From NCBI RefSeq assembly GCF_004022565.1, contig NZ_CP022987.1:3162001-3226000 (forward strand): DNA of 64,000 nt, written 5' to 3'. Both the position numbers and the translations under genes were made by a program. Below are positions 53,532-62,998 of the stretch, piece after piece (position 1 is the first letter of the stretch; every line of letters begins with the position of its first letter). The DNA comes from Pollutimonas thiosulfatoxidans (GTDB taxonomy: Bacteria > Pseudomonadota > Gammaproteobacteria > Burkholderiales > Burkholderiaceae_B). A model generated the notes under the pieces. That model did not search any database and had not been told where the DNA came from. It saw only the letters and a program-made list of their open reading frames with translations.

Positions 53532-54818
53532 ATGCACAGGATAGCCATCGTTAGCGAACATGCCTCGCCCATTGCGCAAGCGGGAGGGGTGGATAGTGGC
53601 GGCCAGAACATCTATGTGGCCAATGTTGCGCGCCAGCTGGCGGCCCTGGGCCACCGCGTCGACGTTTTCACACGACTGGACAATCCCTATTTGCCTGAAG
53701 AGATGGATTGGGATCTGGGCGTGCGGATCGTGCATGTTCCTGCCGGTCCGGCGCGCACCATGCCCAAGGAAGATCTGCTTGCACACATGGACGACTTCGG
53801 GGCCTGGATGGCCAACTATGTCGCGACGCGCGACGAACCCTACAGTCTGATACACGCCAACTTCTTCATGTCGGCCATGGCGTCCCTGCCTGTGGCGCGC
53901 CGCGCCGCAATTCCGCTGGCTGTGACCTTTCACGCATTGGGGCGGGTAAGGCGCCAACATCAGGCGGAGGCGGATCGTTTTCCCGACGCCCGATTCCGGA
54001 TCGAGGACGATATCGTGCGCCACGCCGACCGCATCATCGCGGAATGCCCGCAAGATCGCCTTGATCTGATCGAATTGTATGGCGCGGACGCCGAGCGCAT
54101 CGACATGGTTCCTTGTGGCTACGACCATAACGAGATGCGGCCAATGGATCAGGCCGGCCAGCGCGCTGAGTTGGGATGGGAAGCCGATACCTTTTATTTG
54201 CTGCAGCTGGGAAGGATGGTGCCTCGCAAGGGTATTGATAACGTCATCTCGGCACTGAGCCGTTTGCGCAAGAGGTATGGCGTGAATGCCCGGCTGTGCG
54301 TCGTGGGGGGCGAGGCGGCGGACTCATCCACGGGTGATGCCCCCGAACTCGCGCGCCTCAAGGCGGTCGCGCAGGCGGAAGGCGTAAGAGATTACGTCGA
54401 TTTCGCAGGGCGCAAAGGCAGACGCCTGCTGTCGCGCTATTACGGCGCGGCAGACGTGTTTGTGACGACGCCCTGGTACGAGCCGTTTGGCATCACGCCG
54501 GTCGAAGCCATGGCTTGCGCGCGTCCGGTGATAGGGTCTGATACCGGCGGCATACGCTATACCGTGGTCGATGGCGATACCGGTTTCCTGGTACCACCAA
54601 AAGACCCGGATGCATTGGCTGCCCGACTGGCCCTGCTGGCCGGTAACCCGGCATTGGGCAAACGCATGGGCGCCGCCGGTGCCCGGCGCGCCAAGCGGCT
54701 ATTCACTTGGGAGAAGGTCGGAAGCGACCTGGCGCAGGTGTTCGACGAGTTGGTTCCCGGAACGGTGACTTCAGCGGCAAGGCCTGCGTGGCGCGCCGCG
54801 CAACGGCTTTCGGCGTAA
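53532..54818 (+). CDS. Glycosyltransferase family 4 protein
   Basis: A retaining GT-B glycosyltransferase of 428 residues, resembling the sucrose-phosphate-synthase/MshA group. The N-terminal domain opens RIAIVSEHASPIAQAGGVDSGGQNIYVANVARQL (longer in the protein), with the GG(Q/x)N loop for the acceptor; the C-terminal donor site is WYEPFGITPVEAMACARPVIGSD with the E-x7-E glutamates. LLQLGRMVPRKGIDNVISAL is the usual strand before the donor domain. The ATG at 53532 has GGAGAG upstream. Donor sugar is unknown. It is the second gene of the run. Confidence 0.88.
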   Translation: MHRIAIVSEHASPIAQAGGVDSGGQNIYVANVARQLAALGHRVDVFTRLDNPYLPEEMDWDLGVRIVHVPAGPARTMPKEDLLAHMDDFGAWMANYVATRDEPYSLIHANFFMSAMASLPVARRAAIPLAVTFHALGRVRRQHQAEADRFPDARFRIEDDIVRHADRIIAECPQDRLDLIELYGADAERIDMVPCGYDHNEMRPMDQAGQRAELGWEADTFYLLQLGRMVPRKGIDNVISALSRLRKRYGVNARLCVVGGEAADSSTGDAPELARLKAVAQAEGVRDYVDFAGRKGRRLLSRYYGAADVFVTTPWYEPFGITPVEAMACARPVIGSDTGGIRYTVVDGDTGFLVPPKDPDALAARLALLAGNPALGKRMGAAGARRAKRLFTWEKVGSDLAQVFDELVPGTVTSAARPAWRAAQRLSA

Positions 54819-54844
54819 GGGTCAAAAACAAGAAAGGGTGACTT

Positions 54845-55579
54845 ATGGGGAAGGATGACTTCGGTACCTTGCAAGGGCGGGTGGTACTCGTGACCGGTGC
54901 GGGTCGCGGCCTGGGCGCGGCAATCTGCGAGACGCTGGCCGCCGATGGCGCTTATATCGTGGCGACGGATGTGAACGAGGAATCGGCCTTATCGATCGTG
55001 GACAAGATCAAGAGCGCCTCAGGAGAGGCCTGCGGGTTTCAGCTTGATGTCGGGGACGAGCAACAGGTTCAGCAAGTGCTCGCTGCTGCGGTCCAGCACT
55101 GCGGGCGCCTGGACGCGGTGATCAACAACGCCGGCATCGATGTGACGGTGGGCATACGCGAGCTGGACAGCGCCGATTGGGACAGAGTGCTGCGGACCAA
55201 CCTGACCGGGCCTTTTCTGCTGGCCAAACATTGCCTGGCACACCTGGCGCCCGGTGGCCACATCGTGAACATTGCGTCGACTGCGGCAAGACGGGCCTGG
55301 CCCAATGCCAGCGTTTATCACGCCAGCAAGTGGGGCCTGATGGGCTTGACCCACGCCCTGCATGCAGAACTACGATCCGTAGGGGTCAAAGTGTCGGCCG
55401 TGATTGCGGGCGGCATGCGCACGCCTTTCCTGTTGGATCGCTTTCCCGACATTGACGCATCGCTGCTACAAGATCCCTTGAATGTGGCCAGGGCAGTCAA
55501 GTTCGTGCTGACACAGCCGCCCGAAACCGTGATCCCCGAGGTCATGGTCCTACCGATGAAGGAGACTTCCTGGCCATGA
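54845..55579 (+). CDS. Short-chain dehydrogenase/reductase
   Basis: A classical SDR of 244 residues. Cofactor motif LVTGAGRGLGAAICETLA, then NNAGIDVTVG, catalytic Ser in VNIASTAARRAW and the YxxxK pair in VYHASKWGLMG. Asp or Asn at DVNEES after strand 2 suggests NAD(H). Substrate is not evident; in a sugar locus a deoxy- or keto-sugar is likely. It begins 26 bases after the GT4 gene, the widest gap in the run, and overlaps the phosphatase start by 4 bases. Confidence 0.87.
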   Translation: MGKDDFGTLQGRVVLVTGAGRGLGAAICETLAADGAYIVATDVNEESALSIVDKIKSASGEACGFQLDVGDEQQVQQVLAAAVQHCGRLDAVINNAGIDVTVGIRELDSADWDRVLRTNLTGPFLLAKHCLAHLAPGGHIVNIASTAARRAWPNASVYHASKWGLMGLTHALHAELRSVGVKVSAVIAGGMRTPFLLDRFPDIDASLLQDPLNVARAVKFVLTQPPETVIPEVMVLPMKETSWP

Positions 55580-56160
55580 CCGCAGCGATATTTCTGGACA
55601 AGGACGGCACCTTACTGGCTGATGTGCCGTACAACGTGGATCCCAGACGGATGCAGTTTGCCCCGGGGGCCAAGGCGGGGTTGGCCCGCCTCGGCGCCCT
55701 GGGCGTGCCTCTCATTGTGGTGAGCAATCAGCCTGGCGTGGCATTGGGCAAATTCAGCATTGGCGACTTGGTCCCCATGCGCCGGCACCTGGAGCAAATG
55801 TTCCTGTTGGCAGGCGCCAAACTGGATGGCTTTTACTATTGCCCTCATCATCCCCAAGGCGTGCACCCGGCCTATACCATCATCTGCGATTGCCGCAAAC
55901 CGGCGCCTGGCTTGCTCACGATTGCAGCGCAGCGGCGCGGTATAGATCTGACATCGTCGTGGTTTGTTGGCGATATCCTGGACGATGTCGAAGCAGGCCG
56001 GCGCGCGGGGTGCCGCACCTTGCTGATCAATAATGGCAATGAAACGGAGTGGCGCAAGAGCGATTGGCGCACGCCCGACCAGATGGAACCCGACCTGGAT
56101 GCTGCAAGCCGGTGGATCTGCAGCCAGTTCAGCAGACAGGCGGAGCGGATGTGGGCATGA
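55576..56160 (+). CDS. gmhB: HAD phosphatase, heptose-1,7-bisphosphate 7-phosphatase type
   Basis: GmhB removes the 7-phosphate of D-glycero-D-manno-heptose 1,7-bisphosphate on the way to ADP-heptose or GDP-heptose. The 194-residue HAD protein has the nucleophile and acid Asp8/Asp10 (FLDKDGTLL), Thr/Ser in VVSNQPGVALGKF, the zinc-loop YCPHHPQG...CDCRKPAPG and WFVGDILDDVEAGRRAGC. GmhA, HldE and HldD are not here, so either those act from elsewhere or this enzyme supplies a dedicated heptose. It overlaps the SDR by 4 bases and the first GT9 by 4 bases. The symbol is by family resemblance. Confidence 0.85.
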   Translation: MTAAIFLDKDGTLLADVPYNVDPRRMQFAPGAKAGLARLGALGVPLIVVSNQPGVALGKFSIGDLVPMRRHLEQMFLLAGAKLDGFYYCPHHPQGVHPAYTIICDCRKPAPGLLTIAAQRRGIDLTSSWFVGDILDDVEAGRRAGCRTLLINNGNETEWRKSDWRTPDQMEPDLDAASRWICSQFSRQAERMWA

Positions 56161-57245
56161 CGACGTCGGCTATGGACTGGAGCAAGGCGCAGAACATCCT
56201 GTGCGTGCGCCTGGACAACATGGGTGATGTGCTGATGACTACGCCCGCCATCCGGGCAATCAAGACTGCCCGGGCGCAGCGACACCTGACCCTCATGGCG
56301 TCCGCCTCGGGTGCCGTGTTGCGGCCCCACCTGACGGAGGTCGACGATCTTATCGTCTACGATGCCGCCTGGGTCAAGAATGATTCCTCCGGCAACGAGG
56401 CCGACAGGGCCATCATCGATACCTTGGCGGCGCGTCAGTTCGACGCCGCAGTCATCTTCACCGTGTTCAGTCAAAGCGCCCTGCCTGCGGCATTGATGTG
56501 CCATCTGGCCGGCATACCCCGGATACTGGCGCACGCGCGCGAAAACCCCTACCGTCTGTTGAACCCCTGGGTGCGCGATACCGAGCCGCAAAGCGGGATC
56601 AGGCACGAGGTGCAGCGCCAGCTTGATCTGGTGGCGGCGGTCGGCATGGCTTGTGGCAATACACAGCTGTCGTTCCAGACCCGCGAGGCGGACCGGCTGG
56701 CATTGCGGGCCATCTTGCGCCGCCACGAGGTCGATGCGCCGGGTGGCTGGATCGTTGCCCATTGCGGCGCCACAGCCGAATCGCGACGTTATGGCGCCGC
56801 AGGCTTTGCCCGCGCTTTGTCGTTGCTGCAGCAGCAGGGACGTACCGTACTGTTGACCGGTACCGAGGCGGAGCGCGGCCTGATACAAAGCATACGCGGC
56901 CGCTGCGCGCCCGGCCTTGCCGTGGTCGACCTGACAGGGTGCCTGTCCTTGGGTCAATTCGCCTGCCTGATCGAAGATGCCGACCTGCTTATATCGAACA
57001 ACACGGGTCCCGTCCACATTGCCGCGGCGGTGCAGACGCCGGTAGTGGACCTTTACGCACTCACGAACCCGCAACATACCCCGTGGCAGGTAGCTCACCG
57101 ATTGTTGTCGCACGACGTGCCTTGCAAGTATTGCTATCGCAGCGTTTGCCCGCAGGGAGACAACGCATGCCTGAATGGGGTTGCGCCCGAAGCGGTCGCC
57201 AGGGCCGCCTGCGAACTGCTGGAGGAGACGGCATGCACACTTTAG
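56157..57245 (+). CDS. Glycosyltransferase family 9 (heptosyltransferase-like), first copy
   Basis: An ADP-heptose-type GT-B transferase of 362 residues. ILCVRLDNMGDVLMTTPAIRAIK is the N-terminal GT9 signature; HCGATAESRRYGAAGFARAL, LLTGTEAERGLI and SNNTGPVHIAAAVQTPVVDLYA are the donor-side motifs. Cysteines in CKYCYRSVCPQGDNACLNG near the C-terminus are typical of the group. The ATG at 56157 overlaps the phosphatase stop (ATGA). Acting with the phosphatase and the second GT9 it points to a heptose-containing product. Confidence 0.87.
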   Translation: MTTSAMDWSKAQNILCVRLDNMGDVLMTTPAIRAIKTARAQRHLTLMASASGAVLRPHLTEVDDLIVYDAAWVKNDSSGNEADRAIIDTLAARQFDAAVIFTVFSQSALPAALMCHLAGIPRILAHARENPYRLLNPWVRDTEPQSGIRHEVQRQLDLVAAVGMACGNTQLSFQTREADRLALRAILRRHEVDAPGGWIVAHCGATAESRRYGAAGFARALSLLQQQGRTVLLTGTEAERGLIQSIRGRCAPGLAVVDLTGCLSLGQFACLIEDADLLISNNTGPVHIAAAVQTPVVDLYALTNPQHTPWQVAHRLLSHDVPCKYCYRSVCPQGDNACLNGVAPEAVARAACELLEETACTL

Positions 57246-58972
57246 GAATCAACGCCGCGTTTCACGATTGCTCCGCCGCGCTGGTGCGCGATGGCCTCGT
57301 GGTCGCGGCAGCGGAGGAAGAGCGCTTTACCCGCATCAAGCATGGCAAAAGACCAGTGCCATTTTCGACCTGGCAATTGCCCTACCATGCGATCGACTAT
57401 TGCTTGCAGGAAGCCGGCATCCATTTGCGCGACGTCGATCATATTGCGTATTCGTTTGATCCTGCCTTGTTGATCCCGGCCCTCGCGCCGGACGGGAGGA
57501 TGTCGCTGCCGCTGGAGCCATCCGCAGCCCGGCATGTCGAAGGAAACGGATCGCCCTGGGACCCGCTGTTCCTGTCCTACATCATTAATGCCCCACGCCA
57601 GCTCGTGGACGGCGTACCCCATCACCTGCAGCAACGCTATGCCGGCACAACACTGGACCACGTCATGGCACGCTGGCAGTTCGTCGAGCATCATCTTAGC
57701 CACGAAGCCAGTGCCTTCCTGGCCAGCCCATACCAGGAGGCGGCGGTGTTGACCATGGATGGGCGGGGCGAACGGGCGTCGACCAGCTATGGGCACTATC
57801 GCGATGGCAAATACGAAAGGCTGCGACAGATCAATCTGCCGCATTCGCTGGGCCTGCTGTACGAAGAGGTGACCCGGTATTTGGGCTTCCTGCACTCGTC
57901 CGACGAATACAAGGTGATGGCGCTGGCTTCGTATGGACGTCCCGCCTACGTCAACGAGTTTCGAGAAATCCTGCGGTCCGACGATGCCGGTGGATACACC
58001 GTCGAGCCCAGCAGGCTGGTCGCGCGCTTCGGGCCGGCGCGAATTCGTGGCGCAAGCTTTGATGCGCAGCACATGGACATTGCGCATTCACTGCAACAGG
58101 TGCTGGAAGAAACCGTATTGGACATGGCCAGGTGGCTGCACCATACGACGCAGTCGCCCAACCTTTGCATGGCCGGCGGCGTGGCGCTCAATTGCGTCAT
58201 GAACGGCAGGCTGGCCGCTGAGGGTCCCTTCGACAATATATGGGTGCAGCCGGCGGCCGGCGATGCCGGCACATCGCTGGGTGCTGCGCTCTGGGTAGAT
58301 AGCCTCAATCGGGAAACCACGGATCGTTCCTGGGAGATGGATCACGCCTATCTTGGCCCGGCATTCGACGATGAAGAAATCGAGGCCTTCCTGCAGCGCT
58401 CCCGCACCCCCTACACGCGCCTGGACGATATCGCCGAGGTAACGGCCACACTGCTTGCCGACGAAAAGATCATTGGATGGTTCCAGGGGCGGATGGAATT
58501 CGGCCCGCGCGCGCTGGGTGCCCGGTCCATCCTGGCCTCGCCGCGCGACAGCGCGATGCAATCGCGCTTGAACGAGCTTAAAGACAGGGAGGACTTCAGG
58601 CCGGTTGCTCCCGTGGTGCTGGCCGAGCGGGCGCACGAATGGTTTGATGCTCGCGGCAAACCATCAATTACTGCGCCGTTCATGCTTTTTGTGTTTGATG
58701 TGCTGGCCGACAAAGCGGACCAGATACCAGCCGTAAGGCACACCGACGGTACGGCCAGAGTGCAAACGGTGACCCGGGGGCAGCACCCAGTATTGCACCG
58801 GCTGCTGCAGGCGTTCGAACAGAAAACGGGCGTGCCCGTGCTGGTCAATACTTCGTTCAATACGCGTGGCGAGCCGGTCGTGTGCACACCGCGGGACGCA
58901 TTGGAGTCATTCTGGACGTCGCCGCTGGACGCATTGGTGATCGGCAGTTTCCTGGTGGAGAAGACCCGATGA
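57233..58972 (+). CDS. NodU/CmcH-family O-carbamoyltransferase
   Basis: A carbamoyltransferase of 579 residues that would transfer carbamoyl phosphate, through carbamoyl-AMP, to a sugar hydroxyl. The N-terminal kinase-like (Kae1/HSP70-like) domain starts LGINAAFHDCSAALVRDGL, with metal histidines in FVEHHLSHEASAFLAS and DGRGERAST; SSDEYKVMALASYG and MAGGVALNCVMNGRLA follow; the C-terminal domain has GWFQGRMEFGPRALGARSIL and NTSFNTRGEPVVCTP. The ATG has GGAGGAG upstream. The family includes the Pseudomonas aeruginosa LPS core heptose carbamoyltransferase WapO, which fits the GT9 neighbours. It overlaps the GT9 gene by 13 bases. Confidence 0.9.
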   Translation: MHTLGINAAFHDCSAALVRDGLVVAAAEEERFTRIKHGKRPVPFSTWQLPYHAIDYCLQEAGIHLRDVDHIAYSFDPALLIPALAPDGRMSLPLEPSAARHVEGNGSPWDPLFLSYIINAPRQLVDGVPHHLQQRYAGTTLDHVMARWQFVEHHLSHEASAFLASPYQEAAVLTMDGRGERASTSYGHYRDGKYERLRQINLPHSLGLLYEEVTRYLGFLHSSDEYKVMALASYGRPAYVNEFREILRSDDAGGYTVEPSRLVARFGPARIRGASFDAQHMDIAHSLQQVLEETVLDMARWLHHTTQSPNLCMAGGVALNCVMNGRLAAEGPFDNIWVQPAAGDAGTSLGAALWVDSLNRETTDRSWEMDHAYLGPAFDDEEIEAFLQRSRTPYTRLDDIAEVTATLLADEKIIGWFQGRMEFGPRALGARSILASPRDSAMQSRLNELKDREDFRPVAPVVLAERAHEWFDARGKPSITAPFMLFVFDVLADKADQIPAVRHTDGTARVQTVTRGQHPVLHRLLQAFEQKTGVPVLVNTSFNTRGEPVVCTPRDALESFWTSPLDALVIGSFLVEKTR

Positions 58973-59952
58973 GCGCGCCGGTACCTGTCATCTCAGTGGT
59001 CGTCCCGACTTATCAACGACCCGACTTGCTGGAACGCTGCCTGGCTGCGTTACTGAAGCAAACATTGGCACGGGATGCCTACGAGATCATCGTTTGTGAC
59101 GATGGCCCGAGCCGCGCTGCGCAAGACCTGGCCGAGGCGGCTAACGAGCGTACCGAGGGCCGGCCCCAGGTGCGGTACTTCCCGGTGACACGCACGCAAG
59201 GGCCGGCCGGCGCCCGTAACGTAGGATGGCAAGCGGCGCGGGCCGAGCTCATCGCTTTCACCGATGACGACACCGTACCCGAGCCGGCATGGCTGGAGGC
59301 GGGCGTTCAGGCGATGGCTTCCGGCGTCGAGGCCGCCGCCGGTCGTATTGTCATGCCGCTGCCAGAGCGGGCCACAGATTACGAGCGCGACGCCGCGCGC
59401 CTGGGCGAAGCCGAGTTCGCAACGGCCAATGTATTCGTCCGACGTAGCGCGCTGGCATCGGTCGGTGGCTTTGACGAGCGCTACACGCAGGCATGGCGCG
59501 AGGATTCCGATCTGCACTTCTCCTTGCTGGAGCGTGGTTACACCATTGTCCCGGCGCCGGGCGCTGTTGTCATACACCCCTTGCGGTCGGCCCGTTTCGC
59601 GGCAAGCATCAGCAGCCAGAAAAAAGTCATGTACGACGTCCTGCTCTATCGCAATCATCCACGCTTGTATCGCGAGCGAATTCGGCGCACGCCGCCCTGG
59701 CTTTATACGGCAGTTACGGCCACCTTGCTGGCAGGTGTGTGCAGCGTGCTGGCCGGTTGGCAGAGCTTGGGATTCGCATCCTTGCTGGTGTGGGCCGTGC
59801 TGACCTTGCTCTTCTTTTTCCGGCGCTTGCGCCTTAGCGCCTTTACCTTGCGTAATGTCGGCGAACTGCTGGTCTCGTCGCTGGTGATTCCCCCTTTGTC
59901 CCTGTTCTGGAGAGTGGTCGGTGCACGGCGCTTCGGGCTTGCCTTTCCATGA
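58969..59952 (+). CDS. Glycosyltransferase family 2 protein with membrane segments
   Basis: A GT-A glycosyltransferase of 327 residues. ISVVVPTYQRPDLLERCLAALLKQ opens it; IIVCDDGPS and AFTDDDTVPEPAWLEAGV (DxD-type) bind nucleotide sugar and metal; FDERYTQAWREDSDLHFSLL carries the catalytic ED. About 60 C-terminal residues hold two membrane helices (TAVTATLLAGVCSVLAGW and ASLLVWAVLTLLFFF), so it acts at the inner membrane. It overlaps the carbamoyltransferase stop by 4 bases (ATGA) and the next GT9 by 4 bases. Confidence 0.87.
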   Translation: MSAPVPVISVVVPTYQRPDLLERCLAALLKQTLARDAYEIIVCDDGPSRAAQDLAEAANERTEGRPQVRYFPVTRTQGPAGARNVGWQAARAELIAFTDDDTVPEPAWLEAGVQAMASGVEAAAGRIVMPLPERATDYERDAARLGEAEFATANVFVRRSALASVGGFDERYTQAWREDSDLHFSLLERGYTIVPAPGAVVIHPLRSARFAASISSQKKVMYDVLLYRNHPRLYRERIRRTPPWLYTAVTATLLAGVCSVLAGWQSLGFASLLVWAVLTLLFFFRRLRLSAFTLRNVGELLVSSLVIPPLSLFWRVVGARRFGLAFP

Positions 59953-61013
59953 TGGCCGCCCTGTCGATTTGGGATCCACCACCCCGGCGCATAGCCGTGT
60001 TCCGGGCCCTGAACCTGGGCGATCTCCTGTGCAGCATGCCGGCGTTCCGGGCCCTGCGCCGCGCGTTTCCCGCTGCCCATATCACGCTGGTCGGGCTGGA
60101 GAGCGCGCGCCCGGTGGTGGCGCGCTACAGCGAATATATCGACGACCTCGAGCTCTTTCCAGGGGATCCTGCCTTTCCCGAACAGCCCGCCAGGCCGGCA
60201 GCGCTACCGGCGTTCTATCGACGCATGCGATCGCGCGCCTACGATCTTGTGCTGCAGATGCATGGCAGCGGCGCACAATCCAACGCCATCGTGCAATCCA
60301 TGGCGACCAAGCGGTGGGCGGGCTTCGTGCCCGATGCCCAATCGCAAGCGCCGGGCCAACTGATGGCTTGGCCCGATGATCAGCACGAGGTGCAGCGCTA
60401 TCTTTCTTTGTTGACATGGCTGGGGCTGCAGGCCAGCGACTCGGCCATGGAGTTTCCCCTGGAACCGGCCGATCATGAGGCTGCCGACCGCATTGCTGCG
60501 GACTGTGGCGTGAACCCGGACGTGACGATATTCGTTCATCCGGGCGCTCGCCTGCCATCGCGACGGTGGCCGGTCGAGCGCTTTGCTGCCGTGGCGAACG
60601 CGCTTGGGAGCGAGGGCTGGCGTATTGCCATAACGGGTAGCCCGGATGAGTCCGGGCTGGTCCGCAGCCTCTTGTCGGCCCTCACCGTGCCGGCAACGAA
60701 CCTGTGTGCGGCCACGACCTTGGGCGCCCTGGCCAGTTTATTAAGCCGGGGGCGGCTGCTGAGTTGCAACGACACGGGCATCTCGCACATTGCTGCGGCC
60801 GTACAGCTGCCCAGTGTGGTCATCGCCTCGGGCAGCGACGTGGCGCGGTGGGCGCCTCAGGACAAGCAACGCCATGTGGTCCTGCATCACCCGGTAGCGT
60901 GCAGACCTTGTGGCTATTGGGAGTGCCCGGTGGGGCACGTTTGTGCGCGGGCCATAACGGTGGAGCAGGTGGTCGAGCGTGCCCGGCACAAATTGAACTG
61001 GAGTGCCACATGA
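59949..61013 (+). CDS. Glycosyltransferase family 9 (heptosyltransferase-like), second copy
   Basis: A second GT9 protein of 354 residues. IAVFRALNLGDLLCSMPAFRALR is the N-terminal signature; HPGARLPSRRWPVERFAAVA, ITGSPDESGLV and SCNDTGISHIAAAVQLPSVVI are the donor motifs. CRPCGYWECPVGHVCAR at the end gives a cysteine set like the first copy. The two GT9 proteins are clearly different in sequence, so they likely add different residues. It overlaps both neighbours by 4 bases (ATGA junctions). Confidence 0.87.
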   Translation: MMAALSIWDPPPRRIAVFRALNLGDLLCSMPAFRALRRAFPAAHITLVGLESARPVVARYSEYIDDLELFPGDPAFPEQPARPAALPAFYRRMRSRAYDLVLQMHGSGAQSNAIVQSMATKRWAGFVPDAQSQAPGQLMAWPDDQHEVQRYLSLLTWLGLQASDSAMEFPLEPADHEAADRIAADCGVNPDVTIFVHPGARLPSRRWPVERFAAVANALGSEGWRIAITGSPDESGLVRSLLSALTVPATNLCAATTLGALASLLSRGRLLSCNDTGISHIAAAVQLPSVVIASGSDVARWAPQDKQRHVVLHHPVACRPCGYWECPVGHVCARAITVEQVVERARHKLNWSAT

Positions 61014-62035
61014 TGGAATCGCAAAACGCTCGCGAGCGCATCCTGGTAGCCGGCGGCGCCGGTTTCCTGGGGTCCAACCTTTGCCGTCGTCTGCTGCGCG
61101 AAGGCCATGAGGTCATTTGCCTCGATAGTTTTCTTACCGGGAAGCGCGGCAACATTGCCGACCTGATGGACCAGCCCCGGTTTTCCTTGCTGCGCCACGA
61201 TGTCATAGAGCCCATACGATACGACTTGCGGCCTACGCAAATCTACAACTTCGCTTGCCCGGCATCGCCGGTGCAGTATCAGGCAGACCCCGTCCATACC
61301 TTGCGTACCTGTGTGGACGGCGCCTATAACCTGCTGGAACTTGCTCGCCGCTGCAAGGCACGCATTCTGCAAGCCTCGACCAGCGAAGTCTACGGCGACC
61401 CTCACATGCATCCGCAACCGGAGGCTTACCGGGGCAATGTGAATATTGTGGGACTGCGCTCTTGCTACGACGAGGGCAAGCGCTGTGCTGAGACCCTGTT
61501 TGCAGATTATGGGCGGCGCAAGCGTGTGGTGGTCAAGATTGCCCGCATCTTCAATACTTATGGCCCGTATATGGCGCCCGACGATGGTCGGGTCGTGTCC
61601 AACTTCATCGCGCAGGCGCTGAATGGCCGCAAGCTCACCATATACGGCGACGGTACCCAGACGCGCTCCTTGTGCTATGTGGACGATCTGCTGGACGGTT
61701 TGCTGCGCCTGATGAACAGTACCGAGCTATTACGGGGTCCGGTCAACCTGGGCAGTCCGCGCGAGTGCACCATTATCGACCTGGCCCGCCGCATACGCCG
61801 TCTGACCGGGGCGGACGTTTCGTTCGAGTTTCGCCCCTTGCCTTCTGATGATCCGGTGCAACGTTGCCCCGATATCCTGCTGGCCCGCCGACAACTCGGC
61901 TGGCAGCCCACTGTCAGCCTCGACGTGGGCCTGCGCCGCACCATTGATTATTTCAGTGGAGCGCTCAAGCCAGCTCGGCCGGACCGGCCGACTTTCGAAA
62001 CTGCTCAAGGCGGTTATAAAGCGTTTTCGGGCTGA
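61010..62035 (+). CDS. UDP-glucuronate decarboxylase (UDP-xylose synthase)-type epimerase/dehydratase
   Basis: An extended SDR of 341 residues that best fits UDP-glucuronate decarboxylase, making UDP-xylose. ILVAGGAGFLGSNLCRRLL binds NAD; YNFACPASPVQYQADPVHTLRT is diagnostic for the UXS group; STSEVYGDP supplies the catalytic Thr/Ser; the YxxxK pair is in RSCYDEGKRCAETL; IARIFNTYGPYMAPDDGRVVSNF and TQTRSLCYVDDLLDGLLRLM follow. It is last in the run, overlapping the GT9 gene by 4 bases, and converges with the activator gene at 61965 with a 71-base overlap. The UDP-glucuronate source is outside the window. Confidence 0.9.
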   Translation: MMESQNARERILVAGGAGFLGSNLCRRLLREGHEVICLDSFLTGKRGNIADLMDQPRFSLLRHDVIEPIRYDLRPTQIYNFACPASPVQYQADPVHTLRTCVDGAYNLLELARRCKARILQASTSEVYGDPHMHPQPEAYRGNVNIVGLRSCYDEGKRCAETLFADYGRRKRVVVKIARIFNTYGPYMAPDDGRVVSNFIAQALNGRKLTIYGDGTQTRSLCYVDDLLDGLLRLMNSTELLRGPVNLGSPRECTIIDLARRIRRLTGADVSFEFRPLPSDDPVQRCPDILLARRQLGWQPTVSLDVGLRRTIDYFSGALKPARPDRPTFETAQGGYKAFSG

Positions 62036-62927
62036 TCCCCAGGGCCAGCGCGGTGCGCCGTTTGTCGCCCGCATAATGCTCCAGCGTTGCCATGATGATG
62101 GAACGCTGGGCGCTGTTCAGTGGCGTGCCCACCGGTATCTTTAGAAAACCGCGATTGACTTCAGTGGCCGGAGCCCGGAAAACAGGGCTGAGCGGCGCGA
62201 TCTCGATAATGTCGTCTGCCAGGATGTAAGCACGCGTGACGGTGTTTTTAAGTTCGCGGATATTTCCCGGCCAATTGTAGTTTTCCAGGTGCTCTATACT
62301 GGCCGCAGAGAAAGTTTTGCTGGTCTTCTCTTGGGTGTTCAGCTCGTCCAGGAAGCGTTGGGCCAGGTAGGCAATATCTGACTGGCGCGACCGCAAGGGC
62401 GGCACCCGTATGGGAAACACAGCCAGACGGTATAGCAAATCGGAACGGAAGGACCCTGCCAGAACGGCTTCTTTGGGATCTCGATTAGTGGCAGCAACGA
62501 TGCGCACATTAACCTTAAGTTGTTCTGAACCACCCACGCGATGGTATTGGCCGGTCTCCAGTACCCGCAATAATTGCACCTGCATGGACAGGGGCATTTC
62601 GGTGATTTCGTCTAAAAACAGGGTGCCCGGATGCGCGCGCTCGAAGCACCCCATGGTGGTTGCGCTGGCTCCGGTAAAGCTGCCTTTCTCGTGTCCGAAC
62701 AGCTCGCTTTCGGCCAGCGAAGGTGTGATGGCGCCGCAGTTGACAGCGACAAAGGGGCCATCGTGCCTGGAGCTACGTTGATGGATTGCTCGGGCCACGA
62801 TTTCTTTGCCGGTTCCGCTTTCGCCGATAATAAGCACGCTGGCTTCGGTAGGCGCTGCCTTGACGATGGATCGTGCAAGCTCAAACGCGGCGGGGGAGCG
62901 CCCCAGGGTCTTGGACGATGAGATCAT
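61965..62927 (-). CDS. Sigma-54-dependent activator without receiver (PspF-like)
   Basis: An AAA+ activator of 320 residues. No sensory domain is present: the AAA+ part starts within 10 residues of the N-terminus. Walker A GESGTGKEIVARAI, the sigma-54-contacting loop as GSFTGA (consensus GAFTGA), Walker B GTLFLDEITEMP, sensor ATNRDPKEA, arginine finger DLLYRLAVFPIRVPPLR, then a C-terminal Fis-type helix-turn-helix (ALALGISPKTLYNRLEQF). Such proteins are controlled by a partner or by expression level. It is divergent from the NtrC-type gene at 63129 and its 3' end overlaps the UXS gene by 71 bases. Confidence 0.9.
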   Translation of the reverse strand: MISSSKTLGRSPAAFELARSIVKAAPTEASVLIIGESGTGKEIVARAIHQRSSRHDGPFVAVNCGAITPSLAESELFGHEKGSFTGASATTMGCFERAHPGTLFLDEITEMPLSMQVQLLRVLETGQYHRVGGSEQLKVNVRIVAATNRDPKEAVLAGSFRSDLLYRLAVFPIRVPPLRSRQSDIAYLAQRFLDELNTQEKTSKTFSAASIEHLENYNWPGNIRELKNTVTRAYILADDIIEIAPLSPVFRAPATEVNRGFLKIPVGTPLNSAQRSIIMATLEHYAGDKRRTALALGISPKTLYNRLEQFRKSAGPAELA

Positions 62928-62998
62928 AATAAAAAGTCTAATATGAAAAAATCATGTAAAACAGATTTTCGTATTTCGTTTCAAAAATTATAGGCCGT

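Noticed and set aside
56651..57232. N-terminal extension of the carbamoyltransferase into the GT9 gene
   Set aside because: Arg-rich, low-complexity shadow of GT9; the family starts at 57233 with a strong GGAGGAG.
60704..61009. N-terminal extension of the UDP-glucuronate decarboxylase
   Set aside because: Shadow of the second GT9; the Rossmann motif needs a start at 61010.
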